A stretch of 58,793 nt of DNA from Trichormus sp. M33_DOE_039 (GTDB lineage: Bacteria > Cyanobacteriota > Cyanobacteriia > Cyanobacteriales > Nostocaceae). The number at the start of each line of letters is the position of its first letter. Positions within the stretch are counted from its first letter, which is position 1. Where the stretch lies: contig DVDT01000035.1 in NCBI GenBank assembly GCA_015296085.1, positions 1-58,793 on the forward strand, read 5' to 3'. The notes beneath the pieces are model-generated. The model was not told where the DNA came from, searched no databases, and worked only from the letters and a program-made list of their open reading frames with translations. The position numbers and the translations under genes are program-made. Below, piece after piece: positions 1 through 8,701 of the stretch.

Positions 1-251
1 AGCATTCCAGACATCGAAGCCCCGTTAATTTTTGTGTTAACGTTTTGTGCGGATTGATCGCTTATTGTCATCTACCTCAGAAGCCTAGCCTCCATCTGGA
101 CTGGCTTTTACCTTCTTATCTTTAACCCGAACTCAGGTTAAGTAACCACAATAAGAGATCGCCCCAGCCAGACACCTGAACCGCAACAGGCGATCACTTT
201 TCTTTTATATGTCTGTGGTGGTATATGTGATTTATATTTGGAGGTTAGAAA

Positions 252-459
252 ATGGGTGCATCAAAACCTAGTATTCCTATCCAAGTTCAAATACAAAAGA
301 TAGTAACTGAAAGCCAAAAAGAAATTTTACAAATCTCTGATGACGATAAAAATAAAGTACTTAATTTTTAGAAAGATATTTATGATACTGCTTACGAAAA
401 GCATAAAACATATACAACCTTAGTAGGGGCGAAAGTGGTATCTCGGTGGCTACCATAGT
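252..459 (+). pseudogene. small broken open frame
   Basis: An ATG frame preceded by GGAGG (start of the 241 line) encodes MGASKPSIPIQVQIQ and runs 39 codons to a TAG at 369-371. The same frame then stays open and protein-like (KDIYDTAYEKHKTYTTL) to a TAG at 457-459. One in-frame stop in an otherwise continuous frame suggests a decayed small gene; a 39-residue gene is the alternative. No family recognised. Confidence 0.3.
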
Positions 460-487
460 TGCATAATTCCCATAAACTACTCCGATA

Positions 488-541
488 GTTACTTAGTGAT
501 TGTAAGGGGAAGCTAACTTCCGAGAGCAATCACTAAGTAAC
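488..541. repeat. long nested inverted repeat (hairpin)
   Basis: A perfect 15-bp inverted repeat (arms 488-502 and 527-541, GTTACTTAGTGATTG and its complement) encloses 24 bases that contain a second short inverted repeat (GGAAG-ctaa-CTTCC). It lies between a broken frame and the serine hydrolase gene. A run of A, not T, follows on the + strand, so it does not look like a simple terminator for a + strand gene. It could be a mobile-element end or cruciform. Confidence 0.6.
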
Positions 542-573
542 AAAAAACAAAAACCATTTGTAAAGAAAAGTTT

Positions 574-675
574 ATGTCTACTCAAAATATGTTGACTCAA
601 TCACCTGTAAACTACACTGAACATTTGCTGGAACGAGCCATTGTCGATGCAGAGTTCAGACACGCACTCAAATAG
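574..675 (+). pseudogene. 33-codon frame resembling a peptide leader (NHLP-like)
   Basis: The frame MSTQNMLTQS... ends with LLERAIVDAEFRHALK and then TAG. A segment of the form 'ERA..D..FR.AL' is typical of the N-terminal part of nitrile-hydratase-like leader peptides (NHLP) of secreted natural products, but those continue for another 50 or more residues and end in a core that is missing here. It is either a truncated leader remnant or a chance likeness; the surrounding DNA is full of gene debris. Confidence 0.28.
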
Positions 676-739
676 CCAGTAAACCATTGAGATCAGCACA
701 ACGAACACAAAAGATAAGTAATCTTTCAAGCTTTCAATC

Positions 740-2353
740 ATGACACTGCCATCACCAAATAAAGTCGATGAATTATTTTCTCAATGGGATAAACCAGGCT
801 CTCCTGGTTTCGCTTTAGCCATCATCAAAGATGGTGAGACTGTCTATAAGCGTGGCTATGGTATGGCTGACTTAGAACACAACGAAACGATTTCTCCAAA
901 TTCGGTCTTTGATATTGCCTCAACGTCCAAGCAGTTTACAGCGATGTGCATTGCTTTACTTGCAAGAAAGGGGGAACTTTCTTTAGATGACGAGATCCAA
1001 ATCTACATTTCAGAGATACCCAGATATGAGTATTCCATTACTGTGCGGCATCTGATTCACCACACAAGCGGCATTCGTGATTACCTAACCCTCATGGGGT
1101 TGGCAGGAATGCGATGTGAGAATGAGTATCCTGAGAACGAAATCATTGGTTTAATAGCTCGTCAAAAAGAATTGAACTTCAAGCCAGGAGAGGAGCATTT
1201 GTACAGCAACTCAGGATATTTTCTTTTGGCAGAAATTGTAAAACGTGTCTCCGGAGAATCTCTTGCGGTTTTTGCTGATAAGCATATTTTCAGTCCCCTT
1301 GGGATGAAGACAACTCACTTTCACGATGATTTCACAAGGATTGTCAAGAATAGAGCGATTGGCTACTCTGTGAGGGACGAAAGTAGCTTTCGGATTGATA
1401 TGTCTATTTTTGATGTCGTGGGTGACGGTGGTATTTATACTACAGTTGAGGATCTATGTATCTGGGATGAGAATTTTTACCAAAACAAATTAGGAGGATA
1501 TGGGCAAGACCTGATCGAAGAAATCATTACACCTGGAAGATTGAATAGCGGCGAAGGGATAGATTATGCCTTTGGTTTAGTTATAGGGCATTACCGAGGA
1601 TTAGAAACCATCAGCCACAGTGGTGGATGGATGGGTTACAGATCACAGATGCTTCGATTCCCCAAACAGAGATTCTCTGTAATTTGCTTGTCAAATTTGG
1701 GCAGCACTGAACCGCCAGAACTTGCCAGAAAAGTCGCAGATATCTACTTAGTTGATGACTTTACTGAGCAAAGCATAGAATCTGTAAGCCGCCAAACCCA
1801 AATAAGAGAAATTCCATCGGTTGATTTAGACAGCAAGACTGGCTTTTATCAAAACCTAAAAACAGGAACCGTTTGGGAGTTATTGGTAAAGGATGGAAAA
1901 TTAATCGTGGAATTTGCTGGAATGAGCTTTACACTTGCTCCTGTGAGTTCAAGTCATTTTGTCATAATGGATCTTCCTTATAATGCCGATGTTGAATTTG
2001 AAGAGTCAGGTTTAGATGAACCCTCCCATCTTTACGTTTGTGTGGATGGCAAACCACGGGACGTTTTCCAACGGCTGGACTTTGCTCCTCCTGATTCTGA
2101 ACAGTTGATGGATTTTACAGGAGAGTATTATTGCCAAGAGTTAGATGTCACCTACAGAATCAGTATAGAAGACGGAGAGTTGCTGTTAAATCGAAGAAAT
2201 TCTCTTCGAGAAACCCTCAAGCCAATTAACAAGGATTTACTGAAAGGGATGGACATCACTTTGCAGTTTTTCCGTGATGGCTTACATCAAGTTACTGAAT
2301 TCAATATGAGCGCAGGATATGGAGGTGTCAGAAACATTCAATTTGTGAAATAA
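740..2353 (+). CDS. serine hydrolase, beta-lactamase class C / penicillin-binding fold
   Basis: 537 residues. Motifs of the serine beta-lactamase/DD-peptidase superfamily are visible: S-x-x-K at 61-64 (STSK), Y-x-N at 155-157 (YSN) and HSGG near residue 295. The catalytic domain takes about residues 10-345. A C-terminal beta-rich region of about 190 residues resembles the lipocalin-like extensions of 'serine hydrolase' family proteins. There is no clear signal peptide, so it probably acts in the cytosol on an ester, amide or peptide substrate that cannot be named. A true beta-lactamase is unlikely without a signal sequence. It stands alone among broken genes, consistent with an acquired accessory gene. 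Confidence 0.85.
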   Translation: MTLPSPNKVDELFSQWDKPGSPGFALAIIKDGETVYKRGYGMADLEHNETISPNSVFDIASTSKQFTAMCIALLARKGELSLDDEIQIYISEIPRYEYSITVRHLIHHTSGIRDYLTLMGLAGMRCENEYPENEIIGLIARQKELNFKPGEEHLYSNSGYFLLAEIVKRVSGESLAVFADKHIFSPLGMKTTHFHDDFTRIVKNRAIGYSVRDESSFRIDMSIFDVVGDGGIYTTVEDLCIWDENFYQNKLGGYGQDLIEEIITPGRLNSGEGIDYAFGLVIGHYRGLETISHSGGWMGYRSQMLRFPKQRFSVICLSNLGSTEPPELARKVADIYLVDDFTEQSIESVSRQTQIREIPSVDLDSKTGFYQNLKTGTVWELLVKDGKLIVEFAGMSFTLAPVSSSHFVIMDLPYNADVEFEESGLDEPSHLYVCVDGKPRDVFQRLDFAPPDSEQLMDFTGEYYCQELDVTYRISIEDGELLLNRRNSLRETLKPINKDLLKGMDITLQFFRDGLHQVTEFNMSAGYGGVRNIQFVK

Positions 2354-2457
2354 AAAGACGCGCCCAACAATCTCGTTGCGGTTAAAACAGTGTTGCAAGA
2401 GATTAAAACCTCACTTACTGACCATGATTATATCTTAGCCATTAAAGCTTATCAATA

Positions 2458-2551
2458 ACGTTTACCGATTCACTGCACAGGTGATTTAGTTAAAGTTGAT
2501 AATCATTTCGTTCTGAGAAAATCTCAAAATTTTCAAATCGACAATATCTAA
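2458..2551 (+). pseudogene. gene-end remnant, copy 1
   Basis: After a TAA at about 2455 the sequence reads RLPIHCTGD-LVKVDNHFVLRKS-QNFQIDNI and stop. A diverged second copy with one frame change lies at 2912-3010. The two share about 80% of bases by eye and look like the 3' end of one unrecognised protein, duplicated and decayed. Just upstream (about 2365-2457) the text LQEIKTSLTDHDYILAIKAYQ-stop may be another fragment of the same gene. Confidence 0.4.
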
Positions 2552-2581
2552 CTCTTATATTTAGTAAATCAAGAAAAATTT

Positions 2582-2878
2582 ATGAAAAATATACAAGTTA
2601 TTGATAGAGCAATGAATTGTGCATATGACATTTTTGCTGCTACAGATGAAGAATTTAAGTTAATCTTCCCAGATGAAGGGCAAGATATACAATTTGCAGA
2701 AGATATTTATTCAAATGAAGAAGCACAAATGGTTTTGTCAAGAATTTGGCAACGTCGTACTTCTAAAAAAAATGTAAATGGAATACATGGTACTTTGTTT
2801 TATCAACTTGAATATAAAAAACAGTTTTATCCTAACTTTAGAGAAGAAGATTTAACTATAAATAAAGGGAGAGCTTGA
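2582..2878 (+). CDS. small hypothetical protein
   Basis: 98 residues starting at an ATG just before MKNIQVIDRAMNCAYDIFA. It is soluble and acidic in the first half (DEEFKLIFPDEGQD) and basic in the second (WQRRTSKKNV). No signal peptide, membrane segment or known domain was recognised. Codon use is AT-rich. The gene sits between two decayed copies of the same gene end (2458-2551 and 2912-3010), so it may be carried within a duplicated accessory segment. Continuous translation with a plausible composition supports it as a real gene, but the function is unknown. Confidence 0.6.
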   Translation: MKNIQVIDRAMNCAYDIFAATDEEFKLIFPDEGQDIQFAEDIYSNEEAQMVLSRIWQRRTSKKNVNGIHGTLFYQLEYKKQFYPNFREEDLTINKGRA

Positions 2879-2911
2879 TTATGGGGTCATCGTGGTCGGG
2901 AGCTGATCAGG

Positions 2912-3010
2912 AACGTTTACCAATTTGCTGCACAGGCGATAAGCGTCAAAGTAGACAATCATTTTATTCTGAGAAATCCTCAGAATTTTCAAATTGACAT
3001 TCCTAAATAA
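2912..3010 (+). pseudogene. gene-end remnant, copy 2
   Basis: Reads ELIRNVYQFAAQAISVKVD then NHFILRNPQNFQIDIPK and TAA in one frame, with a small frame change relative to copy 1 at 2458-2551. No start codon is positioned for it. It is the C-terminal end of an unrecognised protein. Confidence 0.4.
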
Positions 3011-3592
3011 CTTTTGATATTGAATCACTCATCTGCTGAGGGCAAACGCTGGCGATGATCATCATATTTCAAAACCGTCTGCACTTGGGCTAGTCTGGTG
3101 ATTTATCAACTGGCTTGCCTCACTGCTGCACCACATCCCCCACTTTTAGCTATCAATTTTGCTATCAAAGCCGGAAATTACAGACGCAGCATGACTAATT
3201 AACACCTGTCCACTTCCGCAAGGCGTATTTTGCTTTTACAGGTTGTAAACATTTATGCCGTCACCTACCGAGGTATGATGAACGTTATTGGAAACGCGCA
3301 ATCCATAGATCCGCATCTATCTATACAGTTGCGTCAAATGTCCCAAAAAATAGAATCATAGACTTGCGTTTATGTCAATCACTAAAAATTCCTCTAAAAT
3401 CTAATATTTACTCCTTTGAGGCAATACTGAGCAAGAAGATTGCTCTGTCGTGGTTAGGACAATCACTTACAAGGTTCAACCTCGCAATAGAGATACTCAG
3501 TCGCACTTGCTGTAATCCTTGGAAAATCTGGGTTTTTTCTCCAGAAAGTAAGAAACTGCCGTAACTTGCTTCTTAATTCCTAAATTTCTGAC
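3011..3592. other. intergenic region without a supported gene
   Basis: A 66-codon ATG frame at 3364-3564 exists on the + strand, but its composition (many K, S, L, W and C, no ribosome binding site, no recognisable motif) is not convincing. I see no hairpin, repeat array or RNA gene here. Confidence 0.4.
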
Positions 3593-3748
3593 TCAAGCTA
3601 TTAGCTTCTTGACGTATTGAGCCAGGAAATAATTTAACCATTCAGCTAGCAAATTTTGAACTGTGGTGTCTTTTTCCCGTGCTAGTTGCTCTAAATATTT
3701 GAATGTAGCTATGACAAAATGACAAGCAATCGCCTTTTTGCCAGCAGC
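3593..3748 (-). pseudogene. C-terminal gene fragment
   Basis: On the minus strand a frame without a start codon reads AAGKKAIACHFVIATFKYLE, continues through AREKDTTVQNLLAEWLNYF and ends in KKLIA and TGA. A stop lies directly upstream (3749-3751). The text is amphipathic-helical and protein-like, so it is likely the remnant of a gene whose 5' part is gone. Family not recognised. Confidence 0.4.
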
Positions 3749-3785
3749 TTATACTAGGTCAATATGATCGCTAACAACATAATCT

Positions 3786-4775
3786 TTATTCACTCAGCAA
3801 AGCTAAAAATCTGCGAATTAGTCCAACTGTTACTGCTGGTAATTCTAACTGTGGTGTTAATCCCACATCTTCTAATGGTTGAAAAACGCGGATGGCTTGT
3901 GGATTTTTCTCTGCTAGACGGCGACCAATCTCTGGGCCGGTGAATTGGGACTTTTGACCCCAAATGATAGCAGTAGGAGTCAGCAACTGTTGAATATAAA
4001 GGGATAAATCAAAACACAAATCACCCCTGACAAAAGACAATGCTGCATACTCAGCATTATGTTGTTGAGCAGATTTGAGATAAGCTTCTACAATTTCTTC
4101 ATAGATGCGGTTAGGTTGGGCAAATTGGCGTTGCTCTAAAAAACTCCGAATACCGCCGCTAGTGGCGATACCCGTACTGTATAGCAAGCGGTCAATAATA
4201 GGAACACTGACAATTTGAGCGAACAAGCTGCGGGAGTAGTCTTCGCCAAAATCCGACAATCCAGCTGGTGTGACTAGAATTAGAGATTTAAATAAATTGG
4301 GATGAGTAATCGCCACTCGGATTGTAAAAGCGGCTGTAAGAGAAGAAGCGATCGCTGTAACCGGACCTGTACAAGTCTGCTCAAAAAATTCCCTAATCGT
4401 CGTTAAATAGTCGTCAATCGTGTAATTCCTAGCTGGATGCTCAGATTGACCCCACCCGATCAAATCGGGGGCGAGAATCCGATATTCAGCAGCAAACGCT
4501 GGGTAAACTTTTGACCACTCATAAGCAGAAGAGCCACCACCAAAACCGTGTAGAAACACTAATGTTTCTCGTTCGGTAGGTGTGGTTGTATTTTCTTGCC
4601 AAAGTGATCCTGTTGCTGTGTAATATACAATCTTACCTAGCGAAGTAATGATCGAACGTTGCTCAAATCCCTGTGGTTGCATCATAAGTTTTGGGTAGTT
4701 ATTCATTAGGGTATGGGGCATCGGGAAGGCAGTGCGTTGGGCGGGGAATACCCGACTTATAGCAACTGCCGTCAT
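3786..4775 (-). CDS. alpha/beta hydrolase fold protein, probably non-catalytic
   Basis: 329 residues. The alpha/beta hydrolase pattern is clear: HGFGGGSSAYEW (oxyanion strand, about 76-87), LAPDLIGWGQSEHP (about 101-114), a nucleophile elbow around S145 (AIASSLTAA) and IWGQKSQF near 271-278. The usual elbow Gly after Ser is Thr. The acid position after IWG is not Asp. The catalytic His expected in 'GH-xx-PxxE' is Leu in VGLTPQLELP (304-313). The nucleophile Ser alone seems kept, so this may be a binding protein or a pseudoenzyme. The start taken is the ATG with GGGGAAG about 8 bases upstream; an internal Met near residue 19 or 25 is possible. Confidence 0.75.
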   Translation of the reverse strand: MTAVAISRVFPAQRTAFPMPHTLMNNYPKLMMQPQGFEQRSIITSLGKIVYYTATGSLWQENTTTPTERETLVFLHGFGGGSSAYEWSKVYPAFAAEYRILAPDLIGWGQSEHPARNYTIDDYLTTIREFFEQTCTGPVTAIASSLTAAFTIRVAITHPNLFKSLILVTPAGLSDFGEDYSRSLFAQIVSVPIIDRLLYSTGIATSGGIRSFLEQRQFAQPNRIYEEIVEAYLKSAQQHNAEYAALSFVRGDLCFDLSLYIQQLLTPTAIIWGQKSQFTGPEIGRRLAEKNPQAIRVFQPLEDVGLTPQLELPAVTVGLIRRFLALLSE

Positions 4776-5182
4776 GGGATTTTTCTTCCCCTGCCGTCCT
4801 TAATCACAAATCTCCTTATTATCCTCGAAACTAGCATTTTCAAACCTCTGGCCAACGTCAGATTAAGTAGATGTAAAATCACTGAATTACTTATAAAGAT
4901 TCAGTAATTTTTTTTGAGGTACGAAACTTGATTTTGCCTGTAAATACTGTATGGTAAGGTTTCGTTAGTTTTAATTTTATTAACTGCTATCACTTAGACA
5001 ACGCTTTGCAATGGGTTTTTTGTGATAGTCTACAGAAAACTTACGGATAGTTTTGTTTTTCTTGAGAGAGTCAAAGCATTCGTTAAGGCTGGCTGTGCAT
5101 CATCAGCATGAATATTAAAAGTAGTAGCTGTTGGTGTAGTTAATTATTTAGTGTTTCTCTGGGTAATGGTAGGTGGGATATT
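4776..5182. other. intergenic region with two hairpins
   Basis: Between divergent genes. Arms 4881-4887 and 4899-4905 (ACTGAAT / ATTCAGT) are followed by a run of eight T (4908-4915), a terminator-like structure on the + strand although no + strand gene ends just before it. Further on, CTATCAC (about 4986) and GTGATAG (about 5021) form another imperfect hairpin. An undetected small RNA or leader of the 5183 gene is possible. No gene supported. Confidence 0.4.
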
Positions 5183-5767
5183 GTGGGCAAGCAAGCTACT
5201 CTTCAATCAGATCAAGTATCAAGACTTGAACCTGATACATCTATACTCGAACAGTTCGATGTGCAGAACCAAATCATAGCTTCAGCTAGACGCAGTCAGT
5301 TAGAAGAAGTGACTGAAAGCTTTATAGTAGATGTACCCACCTGCATATGTTTAAACTTAGAAGATTTGAAATGCTTTGAAGTTGTAGAGCGTCAGTATGA
5401 ACAATGGGGTGTGATTTTTCAGAACTCCCTAGCAATACAACCATCCAATCCAGCATTTCCTATCAAGTTGGGGTCAACAGTATTAATGGGTTCACCCAAA
5501 AGCGGATTTTTAGAAGCTAAGTTCTTGCATCCTGTCAACTGGGTGAGTGCTTGTGTCACTAGCTCACAGCGATTAGTGCTGTCGGCTTACGATCGCGATC
5601 GCCAATTACTCTGCCAGACTATCCTACCCAGTGCAAATCTAGCCAATTCAGATTCATCTTTATCCCCCAATATTTTATTGTCTGTCGCTGCTCAAAATAT
5701 TCACTCCATCACTTTCTGCGCTTTCGATGGTCAATTCACCATTGATGAGTTTCGTTTTTGTCTTTAA
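5183..5767 (+). CDS. conserved hypothetical protein
   Basis: 194 residues from a GTG. There is no signal peptide or membrane helix. The second half (about 85-194) reads like a single beta-sandwich domain (FPIKLGSTVLMGSPKSGF, then HPVNWVSACVTSSQRLVLSA, ending ITFCAFDGQFTIDEFRFCL), similar in feel to carbohydrate-binding or jelly-roll modules of cyanobacterial proteins. The first 80 residues are polar and may be a linker. The gene is monocistronic, with its own terminator at 5873-5894. Function not assigned. Confidence 0.7.
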   Translation: MGKQATLQSDQVSRLEPDTSILEQFDVQNQIIASARRSQLEEVTESFIVDVPTCICLNLEDLKCFEVVERQYEQWGVIFQNSLAIQPSNPAFPIKLGSTVLMGSPKSGFLEAKFLHPVNWVSACVTSSQRLVLSAYDRDRQLLCQTILPSANLANSDSSLSPNILLSVAAQNIHSITFCAFDGQFTIDEFRFCL

Positions 5768-5872
5768 ACAGGAAGAACAGACTTGAAAGGGGTGTAGGGG
5801 AAAGACACCTTATATTATTTGTATGTCGCTGTAAAACTCACCTTTCCCATCCTGCTATACTTACTTGTCCGG

Positions 5873-5894
5873 CAATACTTGAAGTATTGTTTTT
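5873..5894 (+). terminator. intrinsic terminator
   Basis: Perfect 7-bp stem CAATACT / AGTATTG with a 3-base loop, directly followed by TTTTT. It is about 105 bases after the stop of the 5183-5767 gene and on the same strand. Confidence 0.6.
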
Positions 5895-6110
5895 AGACCC
5901 AAAACTGGAAGAAATCAGTAGTAAAATCCGTTTTGCCTACTTTAGCCCAGATATGGTTGTAGAGTAATATCGATATTCGATTTATATTACTGAATGTGGG
6001 AAAAGTGACTAGTGTGAAATATGCTGAAATTTTCAGCTTGATCTTACGGGTGACTTAACCATACTGAGTGAAATCAATATATGTATTTTGTAAGTAGGTA
6101 GGTAAACACT
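5895..6110. other. intergenic region upstream of the membrane protein gene
   Basis: AT-rich, with no supported gene. AGGTAGG about 10 bases before the GTG at 6111 is a plausible ribosome binding site for the next gene. A phrase GGGTGTAGGGGAAAG followed by TTATATTATTT just before this interval (about 5796-5820) recurs near 37952-37983, so it is a dispersed repeat. Confidence 0.4.
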
Positions 6111-6875
6111 GTGGCAAAGGCTGTATCTTCTTGGCAGCAATTGATCAACCAGATACCTGACTGGCTGCTTCCAGAGTTGAAAACCAAAGCCACTAAGCAA
6201 CGAACTATGCAGCGTTTCTCTGAGCCAGGAGCAATTCTCGGTTTGTTGACGTTGCTTGTTGCTATGCTGTTGTGGAACTGGAAATTACTATTGGCACTGC
6301 TAGTTGGGATTAGCATCATGTTAATAGTCTACTCAATGCAAAAATGGCATTGGCAATTGCATTGGGAAGAAATCAAAAAGTTTCTCAATAGTCCCAACCG
6401 TCAATTAATCTTAGCAGTCAGCAGTGGTGGTATCGGTACTCTCAGCACATATATGGCGGCGGCGATTTGGGCTGAATCTCACAGCCATTGGATAGCAGCT
6501 GGGGCTATTGTCCAAGGTGTGGGGACTCTACTGACTTTAATTTTGTTGGTCTGGCAAATTATCAATTTTTACAGCCATCGTGAAGAAAACAACTTTGAGA
6601 GGTTGTTGCTTGATCTCACAGAAGCCGACGCAATCAAGCGTTTAATTGCAGTTCGCCGCTTAACTAAAATAGTCAACCGCCAACAAATAGATCCTGCATT
6701 GCAGCAAGATATTATGCAATGTTTGCATTTTCTCTTGAGTCGAGAAGAAGAAGCCGCAATTCGAGAAGCAGCCTTTGAGAGTTTACAAACTTTTGAGCGA
6801 TCGCAATTATCATCCACTCCTTTACCAACTCTCATGCCTCTAGCAACTAAACTCAAGGCGCGCGCTTCTATGTAG
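6111..6875 (+). CDS. membrane protein with C-terminal helical repeat (ARM-like) region
   Basis: 254 residues from GTG. Four hydrophobic segments are visible: about 43-59 and 61-75 as a tight pair (LLTLLVAMLLWNWKLLLALL), about 99-121 (LILAVSSGGIGTLSTYMAAA), and about 128-150 (AAGAIVQGVGTLLTLILLV). The cytosolic tail (about 155-254) has alternating helices (DAIKRLIAVRRLTKIV, then EEEAAIREAAFESLQTFE) typical of armadillo/HEAT-type repeats. The likely job is an inner or thylakoid membrane anchor with a protein-interaction tail; no specific function known to me. A repeat-rich hairpin separates it from the convergent ftsE-like gene. Confidence 0.75.
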   Translation: MAKAVSSWQQLINQIPDWLLPELKTKATKQRTMQRFSEPGAILGLLTLLVAMLLWNWKLLLALLVGISIMLIVYSMQKWHWQLHWEEIKKFLNSPNRQLILAVSSGGIGTLSTYMAAAIWAESHSHWIAAGAIVQGVGTLLTLILLVWQIINFYSHREENNFERLLLDLTEADAIKRLIAVRRLTKIVNRQQIDPALQQDIMQCLHFLLSREEEAAIREAAFESLQTFERSQLSSTPLPTLMPLATKLKARASM

Positions 6876-6892
6876 GGATTTAGGGTAAAGAA

Positions 6893-6961
6893 TTTTAGAT
6901 TTTAGATTGTGGATTTTAGATTGAAACCCAATCCAAAATTTAAAATCCACAATCCAAAATT
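6893..6961. terminator. inverted-repeat hairpin between convergent genes
   Basis: The phrase ATTTTAGATTGTGGATTTTA and its near-complement AAAATCCACAATCCAAAAT form a long imperfect stem between the ends of the 6111-6875 and 6977-7732 genes. This AGATTTTAGATTG repeat type is common in Nostoc spacers. It could terminate both transcripts. Confidence 0.5.
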
Positions 6962-6976
6962 GAATTGCCCAATACC

Positions 6977-7732
6977 CTATCGGCTTTTAACTGCTGATTG
7001 GCGATAAAGTTTACCATTACGGACTTGTACAACTGGCTTATTACAACGGCGTACTAGTTGTTCATCATGCGTGGTGACGATAACTGTTGCCCCAAAAGAA
7101 TTTAATTTTTGCAGAATTTGCATCACTTGCCAGGAGTTATCGGGATCAAGATTACCTGTAGGTTCATCTGCCAATAGCAAAGGTGGTGTCCCCACAATTG
7201 CCCGTGCAATACTGACTCGCTGCTGTTCTCCACCAGAAAGTTGATCAGGAAAACAATCAGCTTTAGCAAGTAAACCCACTAATTTCAATGTAGGTTCTAA
7301 GCGGCGTTGAATTTCTTTGCGAGTATAACCTTGGGCTTGCAAGACAAAAGTAACATTTTCCGCCACTGTGCGCTGAGGAATTAGTTTATAGTCTTGAAAC
7401 ACAATTCCAATCTGGCGGCGTAACAAAGACAGGCGATCGCCCTGCAAAGCCGAAACATTGCATTCACTGACAATCACCTCTCCCTGTGTCGGTAACTCCT
7501 CACCATACAGCAACTTTAAAAGTGTTGACTTACCAGAACCACTAGGCCCCGTAATAAATAAAAATTCCTTCTTTTTGACCTCTAGGTTGACATCTAACAA
7601 AGCATGACAGCCATTGCTGTAAGTTTTGGTGACAGACCGTAGCTGTACCATGTTGCTATCACTAGTACTGTGCTGTTGCTTTTCACTATCTTGATGATCT
7701 TCAGTAGTTACTGGATTTGTTAATACAGGCAT
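6977..7732 (-). CDS. ftsE: FtsE-like ABC transporter ATP-binding protein
   Basis: 251 residues from the ATG at 7730-7732 ([14 protein letters not shown]); the open frame continues upstream, but only through GGGGAATG tandem repeats, so that extension is not real. An N-terminal tail of about 27 residues precedes a complete nucleotide-binding domain: Walker [11 protein letters not shown]-loop VFQDYKLI, signature LSGGEQQR, Walker [13 protein letters not shown] and the switch His in [10 protein letters not shown]. The pattern fits FtsE, the ATPase that with FtsX links the divisome to peptidoglycan hydrolases; cyanobacteria often have ftsE and ftsX unlinked, and no ftsX is seen here. A MacB/LolD-type export ATPase is the alternative. 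Confidence 0.8.
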   Translation of the reverse strand: MPVLTNPVTTEDHQDSEKQQHSTSDSNMVQLRSVTKTYSNGCHALLDVNLEVKKKEFLFITGPSGSGKSTLLKLLYGEELPTQGEVIVSECNVSALQGDRLSLLRRQIGIVFQDYKLIPQRTVAENVTFVLQAQGYTRKEIQRRLEPTLKLVGLLAKADCFPDQLSGGEQQRVSIARAIVGTPPLLLADEPTGNLDPDNSWQVMQILQKLNSFGATVIVTTHDEQLVRRCNKPVVQVRNGKLYRQSAVKSR

Positions 7733-7741
7733 TGATAAAAA

Positions 7742-7783
7742 TGGGGAATAGGGAATGGGGAATGGGAAATGGGGAATGGGGAA
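7742..7783. repeat. short tandem repeat (GGGGAATG type)
   Basis: About five imperfect copies of GGGGAATG / GGGAAATG just upstream of the ftsE-like start. Similar tracts lie at 17168-17190 and 37180-37215. These are the short tandemly repeated repetitive sequences typical of heterocystous cyanobacteria. Confidence 0.8.
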
Positions 7784-7948
7784 GAAAAATTCAATGCCCA
7801 ATGCCCAAAAACAATGACTAAAAACAATGATTCCCAGGAAATACCTAGGAATCACAAATCTCACACTGAAAATTTAAAATTCTTTGCACCCTTCAAATTT
7901 AGGTAGGATTAACCCCAAATAGCTAGCATCATTTTTGATTGTGATTTT

Positions 7949-8701
7949 TCACGTCGCACTCTTAGCTGTCAAATGATAAATAAAAGCTTTCACTGCAAAC
8001 TGCGGCAAAGCCAACATCCGCCGCCAACGCCAAGGTTCTTGATAAAGTCGATACAGCCATTCCAAATTGTTATTACCTAACCAAGAAGGTGCGCGAGATT
8101 TTGTCCCTGACCAAATATCAAAACTGCCACCGACACCAATCCAAATGGACTGAGGACACAAATGACGGTTTTGGGCAATCCATAATTCTTGCCGTGGAAC
8201 TCCCAAACCGACCAAAATTATTTGTGGCTGTAGTTGAGCTAAAGTTTGTTGCAATTGTTGTTCTTCTTCGGCGGTATGGTAGCCAGAATAAGTACCAGCT
8301 ATATTCAACCCTGGACTTTTTTGCTGCCAAAACTCTGCTGCTTTCGCAGCTACCCCTGGCGCACCACCGTAGAAAAATACTGTTTTGTCTGTCTGCTGTT
8401 GCCCAATGGTGTACAGCAGTGTTTCTGCTAATTCAATCCCTGGACAACGTTTGACCTTTTGCCATAGTAGCCACCGTAAATATAAGACTACTCCTGCACC
8501 ATCTGGAATCACTAACTCCGCGCTTTGAATAATCTTCGCCAAAGCTGGGTTTTGTTGTGCTTGCATGGTCATTTCTGCATTGAGGGTGATGACATGAGTT
8601 CCGCGGTCGTGTTGCCAGCAATCTAACAACCAACGTGGATAATCATTCATCACATGAATAGGCATTCCCAAAACCGAAAACTCTTTAGGAGCTTGCAACA
8701 T
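7949..8701 (-). CDS. WecG/TagA/CpsF family glycosyltransferase
   Basis: 250 residues from the ATG at 8699-8701, chosen because AGAGAAAGG lies six bases upstream; a 5' ATG would add 18 residues with no binding site. Family hallmarks (GT26) are present: THVITLNAEMTMQAQ, PDGAGVVLYLRWL, FFYGGAPGVAAKAAEFW, LVGLGVPRQELWIAQN and WIGVGGSFDIWSGTKSRAP. Members transfer N-acetylmannosamine or a similar sugar to a lipid-linked acceptor during teichoic acid, ECA or exopolysaccharide synthesis at the inner face of the membrane. In this organism a role in exopolysaccharide or heterocyst/sheath polysaccharide is likely but not shown. It is transcribed towards ftsE but with a gap of over 200 bases. Confidence 0.88.
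   Translation of the reverse strand: MLQAPKEFSVLGMPIHVMNDYPRWLLDCWQHDRGTHVITLNAEMTMQAQQNPALAKIIQSAELVIPDGAGVVLYLRWLLWQKVKRCPGIELAETLLYTIGQQQTDKTVFFYGGAPGVAAKAAEFWQQKSPGLNIAGTYSGYHTAEEEQQLQQTLAQLQPQIILVGLGVPRQELWIAQNRHLCPQSIWIGVGGSFDIWSGTKSRAPSWLGNNNLEWLYRLYQEPWRWRRMLALPQFAVKAFIYHLTAKSAT

Noticed and set aside
740-2353. True secreted beta-lactamase
   Set aside because: Catalytic motifs fit the superfamily, but no signal peptide is present and the protein is much longer than a beta-lactamase.
3364-3564. 66-codon + strand frame in the debris zone
   Set aside because: Atypical composition, no ribosome binding site, no recognisable family.
4713-4907. 64-codon + strand frame ending at a hairpin
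   Set aside because: Overlaps the 5' end of the alpha/beta hydrolase gene on the other strand and has no protein-like pattern; a small RNA here remains possible.
8089-8454. Long + strand frame inside the glycosyltransferase gene
   Set aside because: Antisense shadow of a gene with clear family motifs.
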